This document shows, piece by piece, positions 50,582-63,801 of a stretch of 64,000 bases of DNA. Origin of the DNA: Escarpia spicata. Lineage: Eukaryota; Annelida; Polychaeta; Sabellida; Siboglinidae. The stretch lies in contig OZ023217.1 in the NCBI GenBank assembly GCA_963995525.1, forward strand, positions 27,207,587 through 27,271,586. The letters run 5' to 3'. Position 1 is the first letter of the stretch. Each line of letters begins with the position of its first letter. The notes beneath the pieces were generated by a model that searched no databases, was not told the DNA's origin, and saw nothing but the letters and a program-made list of their open reading frames with translations. The translations under genes were made by a program, and so were the position numbers.

Positions 50582-51669
50582 TCATATATTTCAGTGTTTT
50601 GTGCATATACGGTTCCTGGTGTTGCACCTCAGATTTCTTTTACCAGTTCTTTTCCTCGTGTGTGATCCATTGTTTTATCTCTAGAATACATGCAAAACCT
50701 CAAAATCAATATATGGTCCTTGCAGATCAATATCTTTTGCTGGTGATAATGCTTTATTAATTGACATTATTTAATCTTGAGGAGATGAGAAAGCAATCCA
50801 CACTCAACTGGTGTCATGGAGTGCCCCTCCAAGACATCCACTTCCAATAAAATGGCCATGAAATGAATGACATTGGATTGGGCACGCAATAGATGTTATG
50901 CTGTTCCTGCATGTAAGAACATATTTAAATGCACATATGCCCCATTCACTAACAAGAAATTAAATAATTGTACTATTCATTAACTCCATGACACAACAGT
51001 CACTCCGTGACATGTTCATTTGTCATGGAATGATTGTCATGGAGTGATACATTCAATTCATAGTCAGTTGGTTTAATTACTATTTTTATGATTGGTAGTG
51101 TCAGGCAGATAGGTTAACTGATAAGTGGGGAGTGGATGTCACTGAGGTGACAATGAATTAACACATGCATTGGTATACTAGCACATTATATCGGATAGTT
51201 CAAACAGTTTTTATTGCACACAATCTTACCATGTTTCACTGCCAGCAGTATGTGTTTGAGAAAAGGGAGCACCACCAGCCTGCTTCAACAACACTTAGTA
51301 ACCCGTTGCAAAGGTCAATTGTAGTACAATGTCGTGGAGTGACACAAATCAGTGGGAAAATGTTACTTATAGCTGTAACAAGTAAAATACAAATATATTT
51401 GTTTCAACAGTTGTTTTATTATTAAAGTAAATACATCGATTACTGGAACAGGGCACATTTGAATCAATTCTACATCTTGAAATTATCTGAATAAACATTG
51501 ACTAAGTTGAGAACTTGTACTGGGACATAGTAACTTTGCGTCATGGAGTGACATTTGACATTTCAGTCTACATCTGTTGGTATACCAAAAGTGATAAATA
51601 TTTTAGTATATATTCATAAACTTTAAGGAGGGCTATGTCCAAAACATTACTTGTAAATATAATTTTTCA

Positions 51670-52293
51670 ATGAACAGGACCTCTTGCAATATGTGGACAC
51701 AAAAATTAACAAAAAATATGGAAACCCTAATCAATAGACGATGCGGTAGCTTTATGACTGCATCACATTCTGAAGAAAGGACAGGAACCTATGCCAGGAC
51801 CCTGTTCATTGACTTCAGCTCAGCATTCAACATCATCTTCTTCAGGCTGTTGAATGTACATCCTGCCATGTGTCACTGGGTCCTTAACTTTCTACTTCAC
51901 AGGCCTCAATGTACCAAAATCAATAACTCTCTCCAGACGTCTTATCCTGAATACAAGTTGTGAGCTATCCCCCTTCTTGTTTAATATCTTCACAAATGAC
52001 TGTGTCTCCGTGGACCAATCGGTCCTTGTGATCAAGTTATCCGATGGCACCACTGTGAAGGGCTGCATTGAGAAGGCGGATGAGACGGCATAAAGGGAGG
52101 AGATTCAGATAATGTTTGGCTGGTGTGCGGATAACAACCTCAAATTAAAAGTTTCAAAGACTAAAGAAATGATTGTTGATTTTCGCAAAAAGAAGTCTCC
52201 CATCCGCCCTCTTTCCATAAATGGCGTGGAGGTCGAGCAGGTTGAATATTTTAGATTCCTTGGAACAACGATTTCAAGCGATCTCAGCCTGGG
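51670..52293 (+). mobile_element. Element A, RT part (U9)
   Basis: Close to the consensus of the array; TAA at 52091-52093. Confidence 0.83.
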
Positions 52294-54959
52294 CACAATA
52301 CACACACTGTGCATTACACTCATGGTGGGTGGAGTTCTCATAGCCTTCCGCGATGACATTGCAGCAGAACCACTTACAAAACTAAACTCAAGCTGTGAAA
52401 TAGTATGGACAAAAATCCATTTCACACGAAACAAATCCATATACTTTGCATCCTACTACCGACCCCCCAGTGACCACCTTCAATCCCTTGAAGCTCTTCA
52501 CGAGTCCCTAACAAAACTGTATAGATCACAAAAGCTTCTCCTAATATAGTTATAGCAGGTGACTCCAACCAGATATTAACTGGGGCAAGCAGCAAACCAC
52601 TGACAACTGAACTGCCAGCAAGTATAACAAACTGCTAGAAATAATTTGAGAATTTGGATTACAAAACATGGTCAACGATCCCATACGAGTTGATTCCGGC
52701 AATATCCCTGACCTCATACTCACTTCTAAACCATCGATAACTGCTAACACTCACACCACTCCCGGCATGGGTGATCATGAAGCTGTGACCTTTAACGTAA
52801 ACCTCAATCCAATCCGTAACAGTAAACCACCACACAAAGTGTTCCAATATAAATCTGCAAACTGGGTTAAGCTTAAAGATGACATAAAACAACTAACAAC
52901 AACATACTTTGACACGAACCCAAATTCAACAGGTCAACACAAATTGGGACTTTTTCCGGAACGATCTTACTTCACTAGTCAACAATAATATCCCCAGCCG
53001 CAACACCAAAGCAAAAACCCTCTTCCCCTGGATAACACGTGAAATAATAAGAATGCAAAGAATACGCAACAAAAACCATTAAAAAGCAAAACAAACTGGA
53101 CGTAATAGTGACTGGGAAAGGGTTAGGTAACTCCGAAAACAAGCCACTAAAGCTGCAACCAAATCCTACTCAGACTATCTAAACAATCACATTGGAGACA
53201 GCCTAAAAACAAACCCAAAACAATTCTGGTCATTCATTAAAGCAAACAAACGAGAATACATTGGCATCCCTACACTGCAAGCAAACGACCAACCAATCAC
53301 AAATGATCACGATAAAGCAAATACACTTAACAACCAATTTAGTTCCGTTTTTACTCAAGAAATCTACCCCATCCCCCAACTAGCTCCATCCATCTATCCC
53401 GACATGCCCTCCCTCGAAATCAGGATAGACGGAGTAATTAAGCAACTGAAAAACCTAAACCAAAATAAAGCTACAGGCCCCGACGAATACCCAGCCAGAG
53501 TCCTTAAAGAGACTGCAGTGGAAACTGTCCCCATCATCACACCCATTTTCCAGCAGTCATACAACACTTGCAAACTCCCAGATGACTGGCTCCAAGCACT
53601 AGTAACACCAATACACCAAAAAGCCACAAATCAGACCCTGCTAATGATAGACCAATTTCGTTAACATGCATCCTCTGCAAAGTTATGGAGCACATCATTT
53701 TAAGCAACATGTGGAAACACACAAACACATCATCATCCACTTCCAACATGGATTCCAACCAGGTCTGTCTTTTGAATCCCAACTTATCGAGACAGTCCAC
53801 GACTGGTTGACTGCTATGGACAATAAGACACAAATAGATGCCATCCTACTCGATTTCGCCAAAGCCTTCAACAAAGTCCCACATAAACGCCTCCTATCCA
53901 AATTAGCTTTCTATGGAATAACTGGAAACACAAAACTGGATCAAATCGTTTCTATCCAATCGCAAACAGAGAGTCTCAGTCAATGGAGCCCTGTCGGACA
54001 TCACAAATGTTACATCTGGTGTACCACAGGGCTCAGTCCCTAGGACCTGTCCTATTTTTACTCTACATAAACGACATAACCGAAAATGTCCAATCTTCCG
54101 TACGTCTCTTTGCAGACGACAGCATTATATATCGCAAAATTACATCCGAAACCGACCACGAAACTCTCCAATCTGACCTGATCAAACTCCAAACATGGTC
54201 TAATAAATGGCAGATGGAATTTAACATATCTAAATGTGTGCATCTCCTAATAACAAACAAAACCAAACCCAGACTACATTCATATTCACTATTTGGCATA
54301 CAACTCTCTAACGCCTCTAGCCACACATATCTTGGAATAAAATTAGATTCTAAACTAACCTGGGCTAACCATATTACTGACATAGCTTCAAAATCTTCAA
54401 AAGTCCTAGGCATGGTCAAACGAACCCTCGGACCATGCAAACCTGAACTAAAAGAAACAGCCTATAACATGCTAATCCGACCAAAACTCGAGTATGCCTC
54501 TCCCATATGGAACCCACACACTGCCACCCAAATTGAACACCTTGAAAGAGTACAACACTGTGCTGCCAGATTTGTCAGAAATGACCACAGACGCCAAACA
54601 AACGCAGCAGACCTAATAGCCATCCTTGGATGGTCAACTCTTGAACGACGACGCATTATCAAACAAGCCATGACATTTACAAAATATTAAATAACAATCA
54701 ACATCACACCCTCACCAGGTCTACTAACACAGTAAAAAAACCGTGCATCAATGCAGCAGTGTTCTCTTTCTACCCCCGAGCAGTTCGAATCTGGAATATG
54801 ATTCCACCACCGATTACTGAACTAGAAAGCCCCATAGCGTTTCAAACAGCGATCATGAACCTCCCTTTCACCACACCCAATCATCTAAAGTGCCTATAAA
54901 ATAAATAAACTACCCATAACGCATGCGCACAAACAAGCACAACACAACTCCTGCGTTAG
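52294..54959 (+). mobile_element. Element B (U9)
   Basis: RT palm/thumb ORF at 53983-54690, Gly/Gln type. An A-to-T change near 52647 gives TTTGAG where others have TTAGAG. Tail run A7CC. Confidence 0.84.
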
Positions 54960-55315
54960 CACAAGTTTGGGCTGTTTTGGAGTAAATCACCTGACCTAAG
55001 ACAAAAAGGCACAACAAAGCCTGTTCTTCCTGAGGCAGCTCAGGGAGATTCGGCATTGTTCAGGAGATTACGATACGGTTCTACTGCGCAAACATTGAAA
55101 GTATCCCCACTTTCTCAATTGTAATGTGGTTTGGCTGCGCCAGTCAGGAGGAGAAACAACGGCTACAAATTATATTGAAAAGCGCATCTAGAATCACTGG
55201 GCGGGAGTTCCCATCCATTGGTTCTATTTACCATGTTGGCTGTGCGCGAAAATCCAAGAGCATTGTATATGATACTTCATTACGTGTTACCCAGCAGAAC
55301 TGCTTTGCAAGTTAG
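54960..55315 (+). mobile_element. Element A, C-terminal part (U9)
   Basis: Extra-G form; remaining open frame 55124-55315. Confidence 0.8.
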
Positions 55316-55688
55316 TTACATTGATCGGGGTATTTAAAAATAAACTTCCGTCATGGAGGTGACATGGCGTCATGGAGGTGACATGTTGTCATGGTAAATA
55401 CTGGCACACAGGCTCGTAACCAAACAAGTGTGATGGAATGATACAAACCCGTACCTACCTGGCATGCACATTTCTCATTTCGCTTTATTAAGTAGGCATA
55501 CACGCTTGGCATTTGTGCTTACAAGAAACTAGTCTACATTAGTAATAGCGATCACTAGCGACACATCAAACGTGTATCATTGAATTCATTTGAAGAAGCC
55601 AGGTATTAAGGCCATCTCTTAATCAAACGTATACACAGATGTTCCTGGCCCCTGCTGCTTAATGACTAGAGACGGAACTTGGCGGACG

Positions 55689-56648
55689 ACATTGCATGAA
55701 TCCAGCCAAGCGATGTCGTGCTTTTTTTGGCCATCTGTACCGTTGGTTCCTACATAACCGACAGAACATGAATAAACCTATATTACACTTGGGAAGCTCA
55801 GCACAGTATTTTCCATGCAGCCGAATCATTGTCTCTGAGCGTATTCTTCATGGCATTTTCACCACATTTTTTGTGATTGAGTCTCATCTAGTAATAATCC
55901 TACTGCTATCTCTGCATAGGACTGTCTTGACATTGCCTGATAGTCTCTGTCCTAGTGATTTGTGAATGTTTCTTGTGTAGTTAGTCAAGTTCTCCATTCC
56001 ACGAGTCAGCTTTTTGGGGATGCCGAGAACACCATGAGCCATTGCAAGCATCCTGTACTTCTCTATGCGGAAATACATCAATTTGGTATAATCATTTACT
56101 TTTATTTATATGACTTGGATCTTCTGTCACTTCTCCTTGATGCCTGACACCACAGCTGTTGAAGTCAATTGCTTGCGCATCTTTAGAGTAAGTTTGCTCT
56201 TGCTGTTTCGCAGCAAACGGTTAACACGTCTTGTTTGTGTCGACTTGCCCAGTTGTGATTTAAGGCGCTGTAATCTTTTTCTGTATTTTTCTGCTCTATG
56301 GTTTGATTTATCCATTTCCTTCTCCAATTTCTTCATTCCCCTGTACAAATTGCTACTGTCCTGCCGCACTCGTTGACGACCACGTTGCTTCTGTAGTGAT
56401 TCGTTCTGACGTGTTTGTTGCATCGTGTTTGCTGCATCTGCATTAGCACCACTGTCGTCTTGTTATGGTGATGTTGTTGGGGTGTTTTGCTGAAGTAAAC
56501 ATAGTTGTTGCTGGTGAGCCTTTTTCTTTGCTCGAGAATGCTCAGCTGACTCTCGCCATCTTTGTCTCTGCTGTCTCACATCCCTGTTGCATACCTCAAT
56601 TTGTTTCTGTCTCTGTTGCCAACGTTGTCTATCCTTTTTTTTTAATCT
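55689..56648 (-). pseudogene. Decayed basic protein gene (U9)
   Basis: 98-codon frame at 56423-56127 with private TRRVNRL for TRHVNRL; second frame at 56081-55884. Confidence 0.58.
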
Positions 56649-57736
56649 TCATATATTTCAGTGTTTTGTGCATATACGGTTCCTGGTGTTGCACCTCAGA
56701 TTTCTTTTACCAGTTCTTTTCCTCGTGTGTGATCCATTGTTTTATCTCTAGAATACATGCAAAACCTCAAAATCAATATATGGTCCTTGCAGATCAATAT
56801 CTTTTGCTGGTGATAATGCTTTATTAATTGACATTATTTAATCTTGAGGAGATGAGAAAGCAATCCACACTCAACTGGTGTCATGGAGTGCCCCTCCAAG
56901 ACATCCACTTCCAATAAAATGGCCATGAAATGAATGACATTGGATTGGGCACGCAATAGATGTTATGCTGTTCCTGCATGTAAGAACATATTTAAATGCA
57001 CATATGCCCCATTCACTAACAAGAAATTAAATAATTGTACTATTCATTAACTCCATGACACAACAGTCACTCCGTGACATGTTCATTTGTCATGGAATGA
57101 TTGTCATGGAGTGATACATTCAATTCATAGTCAGTTGGTTTAATTACTATTTTTATGATTGGTAGTGTCAGGCAGATAGGTTAACTGATAAGTGGGGAGT
57201 GGATGTCACTGAGGTGACAATGAATTAACACATGCATTGGTATACTAGCACATTATATCGGATAGTTCAAACAGTTTTTATTGCACACAATCTTACCATG
57301 TTTCACTGCCAGCAGTATGTGTTTGAGAAAAGGGAGCACCACCAGCCTGCTTCAACAACACTTAGTAACCCGTTGCAAAGGTCAATTGTAGTACAATGTC
57401 GTGGAGTGACACAAATCAGTGGGAAAATGTTACTTATAGCTGTAACAAGTAAAATACAAATATATTTGTTTCAACAGTTGTTTTATTATTAAAGTAAATA
57501 CATCGATTACTGGAACAGGGCACATTTGAATCAATTCTACATCTTGAAATTATCTGAATAAACATTGACTAAGTTGAGAACTTGTACTGGGACATAGTAA
57601 CTTTGCGTCATGGAGTGACATTTGACATTTCAGTCTACATCTGTTGGTATACCAAAAGTGATAAATATTTTAGTATATATTCATAAACTTTAAGGAGGGC
57701 TATGTCCAAAACATTACTTGTAAATATAATTTTTCA

Positions 57737-58360
57737 ATGAACAGGACCTCTTGCAATATGTGGACACAAAAATTAACAAAAAATATGGAAACCCTAATCA
57801 ATAGACGATGCGGTAGCTTTATGACTGCATCACATTCTGAAGAAAGGACAGGAACCTATGCCAGGACCCTGTTCATTGACTTCAGCTCAGCATTCAACAT
57901 CATCTTCTTCAGGCTGTTGAATGTACATCCTGCCATGTGTCACTGGGTCCTTAACTTTCTACTTCACAGGCCTCAATGTACCAAAATCAATAACTCTCTC
58001 CAGACGTCTTATCCTGAATACAAGTTGTGAGCTATCCCCCTTCTTGTTTAATATCTTCACAAATGACTGTGTCTCCGTGGACCAATCGGTCCTTGTGATC
58101 AAGTTATCCGATGGCACCACTGTGAAGGGCTGCATTGAGAAGGCGGATGAGACGGCATAAAGGGAGGAGATTCAGATAATGTTTGGCTGGTGTGCGGATA
58201 ACAACATGAAATTAAAAGTTTCAAAGACTAAAGAAATGATTGTTGATTTTCGCAAAAAGAAGTCTCCCATCCGCCCTCTTTCCATAAATGGCGTGGAGGT
58301 CGAGCAGGTTGAATATTTTAGATTCCTTGGAACAACGATTTCAAGCGATCTCAGCCTGGG
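57737..58360 (+). mobile_element. Element A, RT part (U10)
   Basis: Common lesions, with TAA at 58158-58160; NNMKLK near 58204 as in U7. Confidence 0.83.
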
Positions 58361-61024
58361 CACAATACACACACTGTGCATTACACTCATGGTGGGTGGA
58401 GTTCTCATAGCCTTCCGCGATGACATTGCAGCAGAACCATTTACAAAACTAAACTCAAGCTGTGAAATAGTATGGACAAAAATCCATTTCACACGAAACA
58501 AATCCATATACTTTGCATCCTACTACCGACCCCCAGTGACCACCTTCAATCCCTTGAAGCTCTTCACGAGTCCCTAACAAAACTGTACAGATCACAAAAG
58601 CTTCTCCTAATATAGTTATAGCAGGTGACTCCAACCAGATATTAACTGGGGCAAGCAGCAAACCACTGACAACTGAACTGCCAGCAAGTATAACAAACTG
58701 CTAGAAATAATTAGAGAATTTGGATTACAAAACATGGTCAACGATCCCATACGAGTTGATTCCGGCAATATCCCTGACCTCATACTCACTTCTAAACCAT
58801 CGATAACTGCTAACACTCACACCACTCCCGGCATGGGTGATCATGAAGCTGTGACCTTTAACGTAAACCTCAATCCAATCCGTAACAGTAAACCACCACA
58901 CAAAGTGTTCCAATATAAATCTGCAAACTGGGTTAAGCTTAAAGATGACACAAAACAACTAACAACAACATACTTTGACACGAACCCAAATTCAACAGGT
59001 CAACACAAATTGGGACTTTTTCCGGAACGATCTTACTTCACTAGTCAACAATAATATCCCCAGCCGCAACACCAAAGCAAAAACCCTCTTCCCCTGGATA
59101 ACACGTGAAATAATAAGAATGCAAAGAATACGCAACAAAAGCCATTAAAAAGCAAAACAAACTGGACGTAATAGTGACTGGGAAAGGGTTAGGTAACTCC
59201 GAAAACAAGCCACTAAAGCTGCAACCAAATCGTACTCAGACTATCTAAACAATCACATTGGAGACAGCCTAAAAACAAACCCAAAACAATTCTGGTCATT
59301 CATTAAAGCAAACAAACGAGAATACATTGGCATCCCTACACTGCAAGCAAACGACCAACCAATCACAAGTGATCACGATAAAGCAAATACACTTAACAAC
59401 CAATTTAGTTCCGTGTTTACTCAAGAAATCTACCCCATCCCCCAACTAGCTCCATCCATCTATCCCGACATGCCCTCCCTCGAAATCAGGATAGACGGAG
59501 TAATTAAGCAACTGAAAAACCTAAACCAAAATAAAGCTACAGGCCCCGACGAATACCCAGCCAGAGTCCTTAAAGAGACTGCAGTGGAAACTGTCCCCAT
59601 CATCACACCCATTTTCCAGCAGTCATACAACACTTGCAAACTCCCAGATGACTGGCTCCAAGCACTAGTAACACCAACACACCAAAAAGCCACAAATCAG
59701 ACCCTGCTAATGATAGACCAATTTCGTTAACATGCATCCTCTGCAAAGTTATGGAGCACATCATTTTAAGCAACATGTGGAAACACACAAACACATCATC
59801 ATCCACTTCCAACATGGATTCCAACCAGGTCTGTCTTTTGAATCCCAACTTATCGAGACAGTCCACGACTGGTTGACTGCTATGGACATAAGACACAAAA
59901 AGATGCCATCCTACTCGATTTCGTCAAAGCCTTCAACAAAGTCCCACATAAACGCCTCCTATCCAAATTAGCTTTCTATGGAATAACTGGAAACACAAAA
60001 CTGGATCAAATCGTTTCTATCCAATCGCAAACAGAGAGTCTCAGTCAATGGAGCCCTGTCGGACATCACAAATGTTACATCTGGTGTACCACAGGGCTCA
60101 GTCCCTAGGACCTGTCCTATTTTTACTCTACATAAACGACATAACCGAAAATGTCCAATCTTCCGTACGTCTCTTTGCAGACGACAGCATTATATATCGC
60201 AAAATTACATCCGAAACCGACCACGAAACTCTCCAATCTGACCTGATCAAACTCCAAACATGGTCTAATAAATGGCAGATGGAATTTAACATATCTAAAT
60301 GTGTGCATCTCCTAATAACAAACAAAACCAAACCCAGACTACATTCATATTCACTATTTGGCATACAACTCTCTAACGCCTCTAGCCACACATATCTTGG
60401 AATAAAATTAGATTCTAAACTAACCTGGGCTAACCATATTACTGACATAGCTTCAAAATCTTCAAAAGTCCTAGGCATGGTCAAACGAACCCTCGGACCA
60501 TGCAAACCTGAACTAAAAGAAACAGCCTATAACATGCTAATCCGACCAAAACTCGAGTATGCCTCTCCCATATGGAACCCATATACTGCCACCCAAATTG
60601 AACACCTTGAAAGAGTACAACACTGTGCTGCCAGATTTGTCAGAAATGACCACAGACGCCAAACAAACGCAGCAGACATAATAGCCATCCTTGGATGGTC
60701 AACTCTTGAACGACGACGCATTATCAAACAAGCCATGACATTTACAAAATATTAAATAACAATCAACATCACACCCTCACCAGGTCTACTAACACAGTAA
60801 AAAAACCGTGCATCAATGCAGCAGTGTTCTCTTTCTACCCCCGAGCAGTTCGAATCTGGAATATGATTCCACCACCGATTACTGAACTAGAAAGCCCCAT
60901 AGCGTTTCAAACAGCGATCATGAACCTCCCTTTCACCACACCCAATCATCTAAAGTGCCTATAAAATAAACAAACTACCCATAACGCATGCGCACAAACA
61001 AGCACAACACAACTCCTGCGTTAG
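58361..61024 (+). mobile_element. Element B (U10)
   Basis: RT palm/thumb ORF at 60048-60755 with NPYTATQ and private DIIAIL. One C is lost in the run near 58535, cutting the chimeric endonuclease frame at 58577. One A is lost near 59887, cutting the frame with the first catalytic Asp at 59971, so LDF is lost from that frame. Confidence 0.84.
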
Positions 61025-61380
61025 CACAAGTTTGGGCTGTTTTGGAGTAAATCACCTGACCTAAGACAAAAAGGCACAACAAAGCCTGTTCTTCCTGAGG
61101 CAGCTCAGGGAGATTCGGCATTGTTCAGGAGATTACGATACGGTTCTACTGCGCAAACATTGAAAGTATCCCCACTTTCTCAATTGTAATGTGGTTTGGC
61201 TGCGCCAGTCAGGAGGAGAAACAACGGCTACAAATTATATTGAAAAGCGCATCTAGAATCACTGGGCGGGAGTTCCCATCCATTGGTTCTATTTACCATG
61301 TTGGCTGTGCGCGAAAATCCAAGAGCATTGTATATGATACTTCATTACGTGTTACCCAGCAGCACTGCTTTGCAAGTTAG
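61025..61380 (+). mobile_element. Element A, C-terminal part (U10)
   Basis: Extra-G form; remaining open frame 61189-61380 with a private Asn-to-His near its end. Confidence 0.8.
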
Positions 61381-61753
61381 TTACATTGATCGGGGTATTT
61401 AAAAATAAACTTCCGTCATGGAGGTGACATGGCGTCATGGAGGTGACATGTTGTCATGGTAAATACTGGCACACAGGCTCGTAACCAAACAAGTGTGATG
61501 GAATGATACAAACCCGTACCTACCTGGCATGCACATTTCTCATTTCGCTTTATTAAGTAGGCATACACGCTTGGCATTTGTGCTTACAAGAAACTAGTCT
61601 ACATTAGTAATAGCGATCACTAGCGACACATCAAACGTGTATCATTGAATTCATTTGAAGAAGCCAGGTATTAAGGCCATCTCTTAATCAAACGTATACA
61701 CAGATGTTCCTGGCCCCTGCTGCTTAATGACTAGAGACGGAACTTGGCGGACG

Positions 61754-62713
61754 ACATTGCATGAATCCAGCCAAGCGATGTCGTGCTTTTTTTGGCCATC
61801 TGTACCGTTGGTTCCCACATAACCGACAGAACATGAATAAACCTATCTTACACTTGGGAAGCTCAGCACAGTATTTTCCATGCAGCCGAATCATTGTCTC
61901 TGAGCGTATTCTTCATGGCATTTTCACCACATTTTTTGTGATTGAGTCTCATCTAGTAATAATCCTACTGCTATCTCTGCATAGGACTGTCTTGACATTG
62001 CCTGATAGTCTCTGTCCTAGTGATTTGTGAATGTTTCTTGTGTAGTTAGTCAAGTTCTCCATTCCACGAGTCAGCTTTTTGGGGATGCCGAGAACACCAT
62101 GAGCCATTGCAAGCATCCTGTACTTCTCTATGCGGAAATACATCAATTTGGTATAATCATTTACTTTTATTTATATGACTTGGATCTTCTGTCACTTCTC
62201 CTTGATGCCTGACACCACAGCTGTTGAAGTCAATTGCTTGCGCATCTTTAGAGTAAGTTTGCTCTTGCTGTTTCGCAGCAAACGGTTAACATGTCTTGTT
62301 TGTGTCGACTTGCCCAGTTGTGATTTAAGGCGCTGTAATCTTTTTCTGTAATTTTCTGCTCTATGGTTTGATTTATCCATTTCCTTCTCCAATTTCTTCA
62401 TTCCCCTGTACAAATTGCTACTGTCCTGCCGCACTCGTTGACGACCACGTTGCTTCTGTAGTGATTCGTTCTGACGTGTTTGTTGCATCGTGTTTGCTGC
62501 ATCTGCATTAGCACCACTGTCGTCTTGTTATGGTGATGTTGTTGGGGTGTTTTGCTGAAGTAAACATAGTTGTTGCTGGTGAGCCTTTTTCTTTGCTCGA
62601 GAATGCTCAGCTGACTCTCGCCACCTTTGTCTCTGCTGTCTCACATCCCTGTTGCATACCTCAATTTGTTTCTGTCTCTGTTGCCAACGTTGTCTATCCT
62701 TTTTTTTTAATCT
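61754..62713 (-). pseudogene. Decayed basic protein gene (U10)
   Basis: 98-codon frame at 62488-62192 with private RAENYRKRL for RAEKYRKRL; second frame at 62146-61949. Confidence 0.58.
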
Positions 62714-63801
62714 TCATATATTTCAGTGTTTTGTGCATATACGGATCCTGGTGTTGCACCTCAGATTTCTTTTACCAGTTCTTTTCCTCATGTGTGATCC
62801 ATTGTTTTATCTCTAGAATACATGCAAAACGTCAAAATCAATATATGGTCCTTGCAGATCAATATCTTTTGCTGGTGATAATGCTTTATTAATTGACATT
62901 ATTTAATCTTGAGGAGATGAGAAAGCAATCCACACTCAACTGGTGTCATGGAGTGCCCCTCCAAGACATCCACTTCCAATAAAATGGCCATGAAATGAAT
63001 GACATTGGATTGGGCACGCAATAGATGTTATGCTGTTCCTGCATGTAAGAACATATTTAAATGCACATATGCCCCATTCACTAACAAGAAATTAAATAAT
63101 TGTACTATTCATTAACTCCATGACACAACAGTCACTCCGTGACATGTTCATTTTTCATGGAATGATTGTCATGGAGTGATACATTCAATTCATAGTCAGT
63201 TGGTTTAATTACTATTTTTATGATTGGTAGTGTCAGGCAGATAGGTTAACTGATAAGTGGGGAGTGGATGTCACTGAGGTGACAATGAATTAACACATGC
63301 ATTGGTATACTAGCACATTATATCGGATAGTTCAAACAGTTTTTATTGCACACAATCTTACCATGTTTCACTGCCAGCAGTATGTGTTTGAGAAAAGGGA
63401 GCACCACCAGCCTGCTTCAACAACACTTAGTAACCCGTTGCAAAGGTCAATTGTAGTACAATGTCGTGGAGTGACACAAATCAGTGGGAAAATGTTACTT
63501 ATAGCTGTAACAAGTAAAATACAAATATATTTGTTTCAACAGTTGTTTTATTATTAAAGTAAATACATCGATTACTGGAACAGGGCACATTTGAATCAAT
63601 TCTACATCTTGAAATTATCTGAATAAACATTGACTAAGTTGAGAACTTGTACTGGGACATAGTAACTTTGCGTCATGGAGTGACATTTGACATTTCAGTC
63701 TACATCTGTTGGTATACCAAAAGTGATAAATATTTTAGTATATATTCATAAACTTTAAGGAGGGCTATGTCCAAAACATTACTTGTAAATATAATTTTTC
63801 A

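Larger units (their letters stand above)
45921..51669 (+). repeat. Unit U8 (5749 bp, internally deleted)
   Basis: Spacers at 49251-49623 and 50582-51669. It is shorter because of a 316-bp deletion in element B with junction at 47121/47122. It pairs the Glu/His variants of element B with the frameshifted form of the A C-terminus, the opposite mismatch to U0, and like U0 lacks the TA dinucleotide near 50022. Confidence 0.96.
51670..57736 (+). repeat. Unit U9 (6067 bp)
   Basis: Spacers at 55316-55688 and 56649-57736. It belongs to the right-hand group: it shares the TAATAGTGA and GGTTAGGTAAC variants near 53103-53130 with U7 and U10, and the Thr-to-Ile reading near 56560 with U8. Confidence 0.96.
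57737..63801 (+). repeat. Unit U10 (6065 bp)
   Basis: Spacers at 61381-61753 and 62714-63801. Two private single-base deletions in element B (near 58535 in a C-run, and near 59887) add frameshifts that no other copy has. It shares NPYTATQ with U6 and NNMKLK with U7. Confidence 0.96.
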
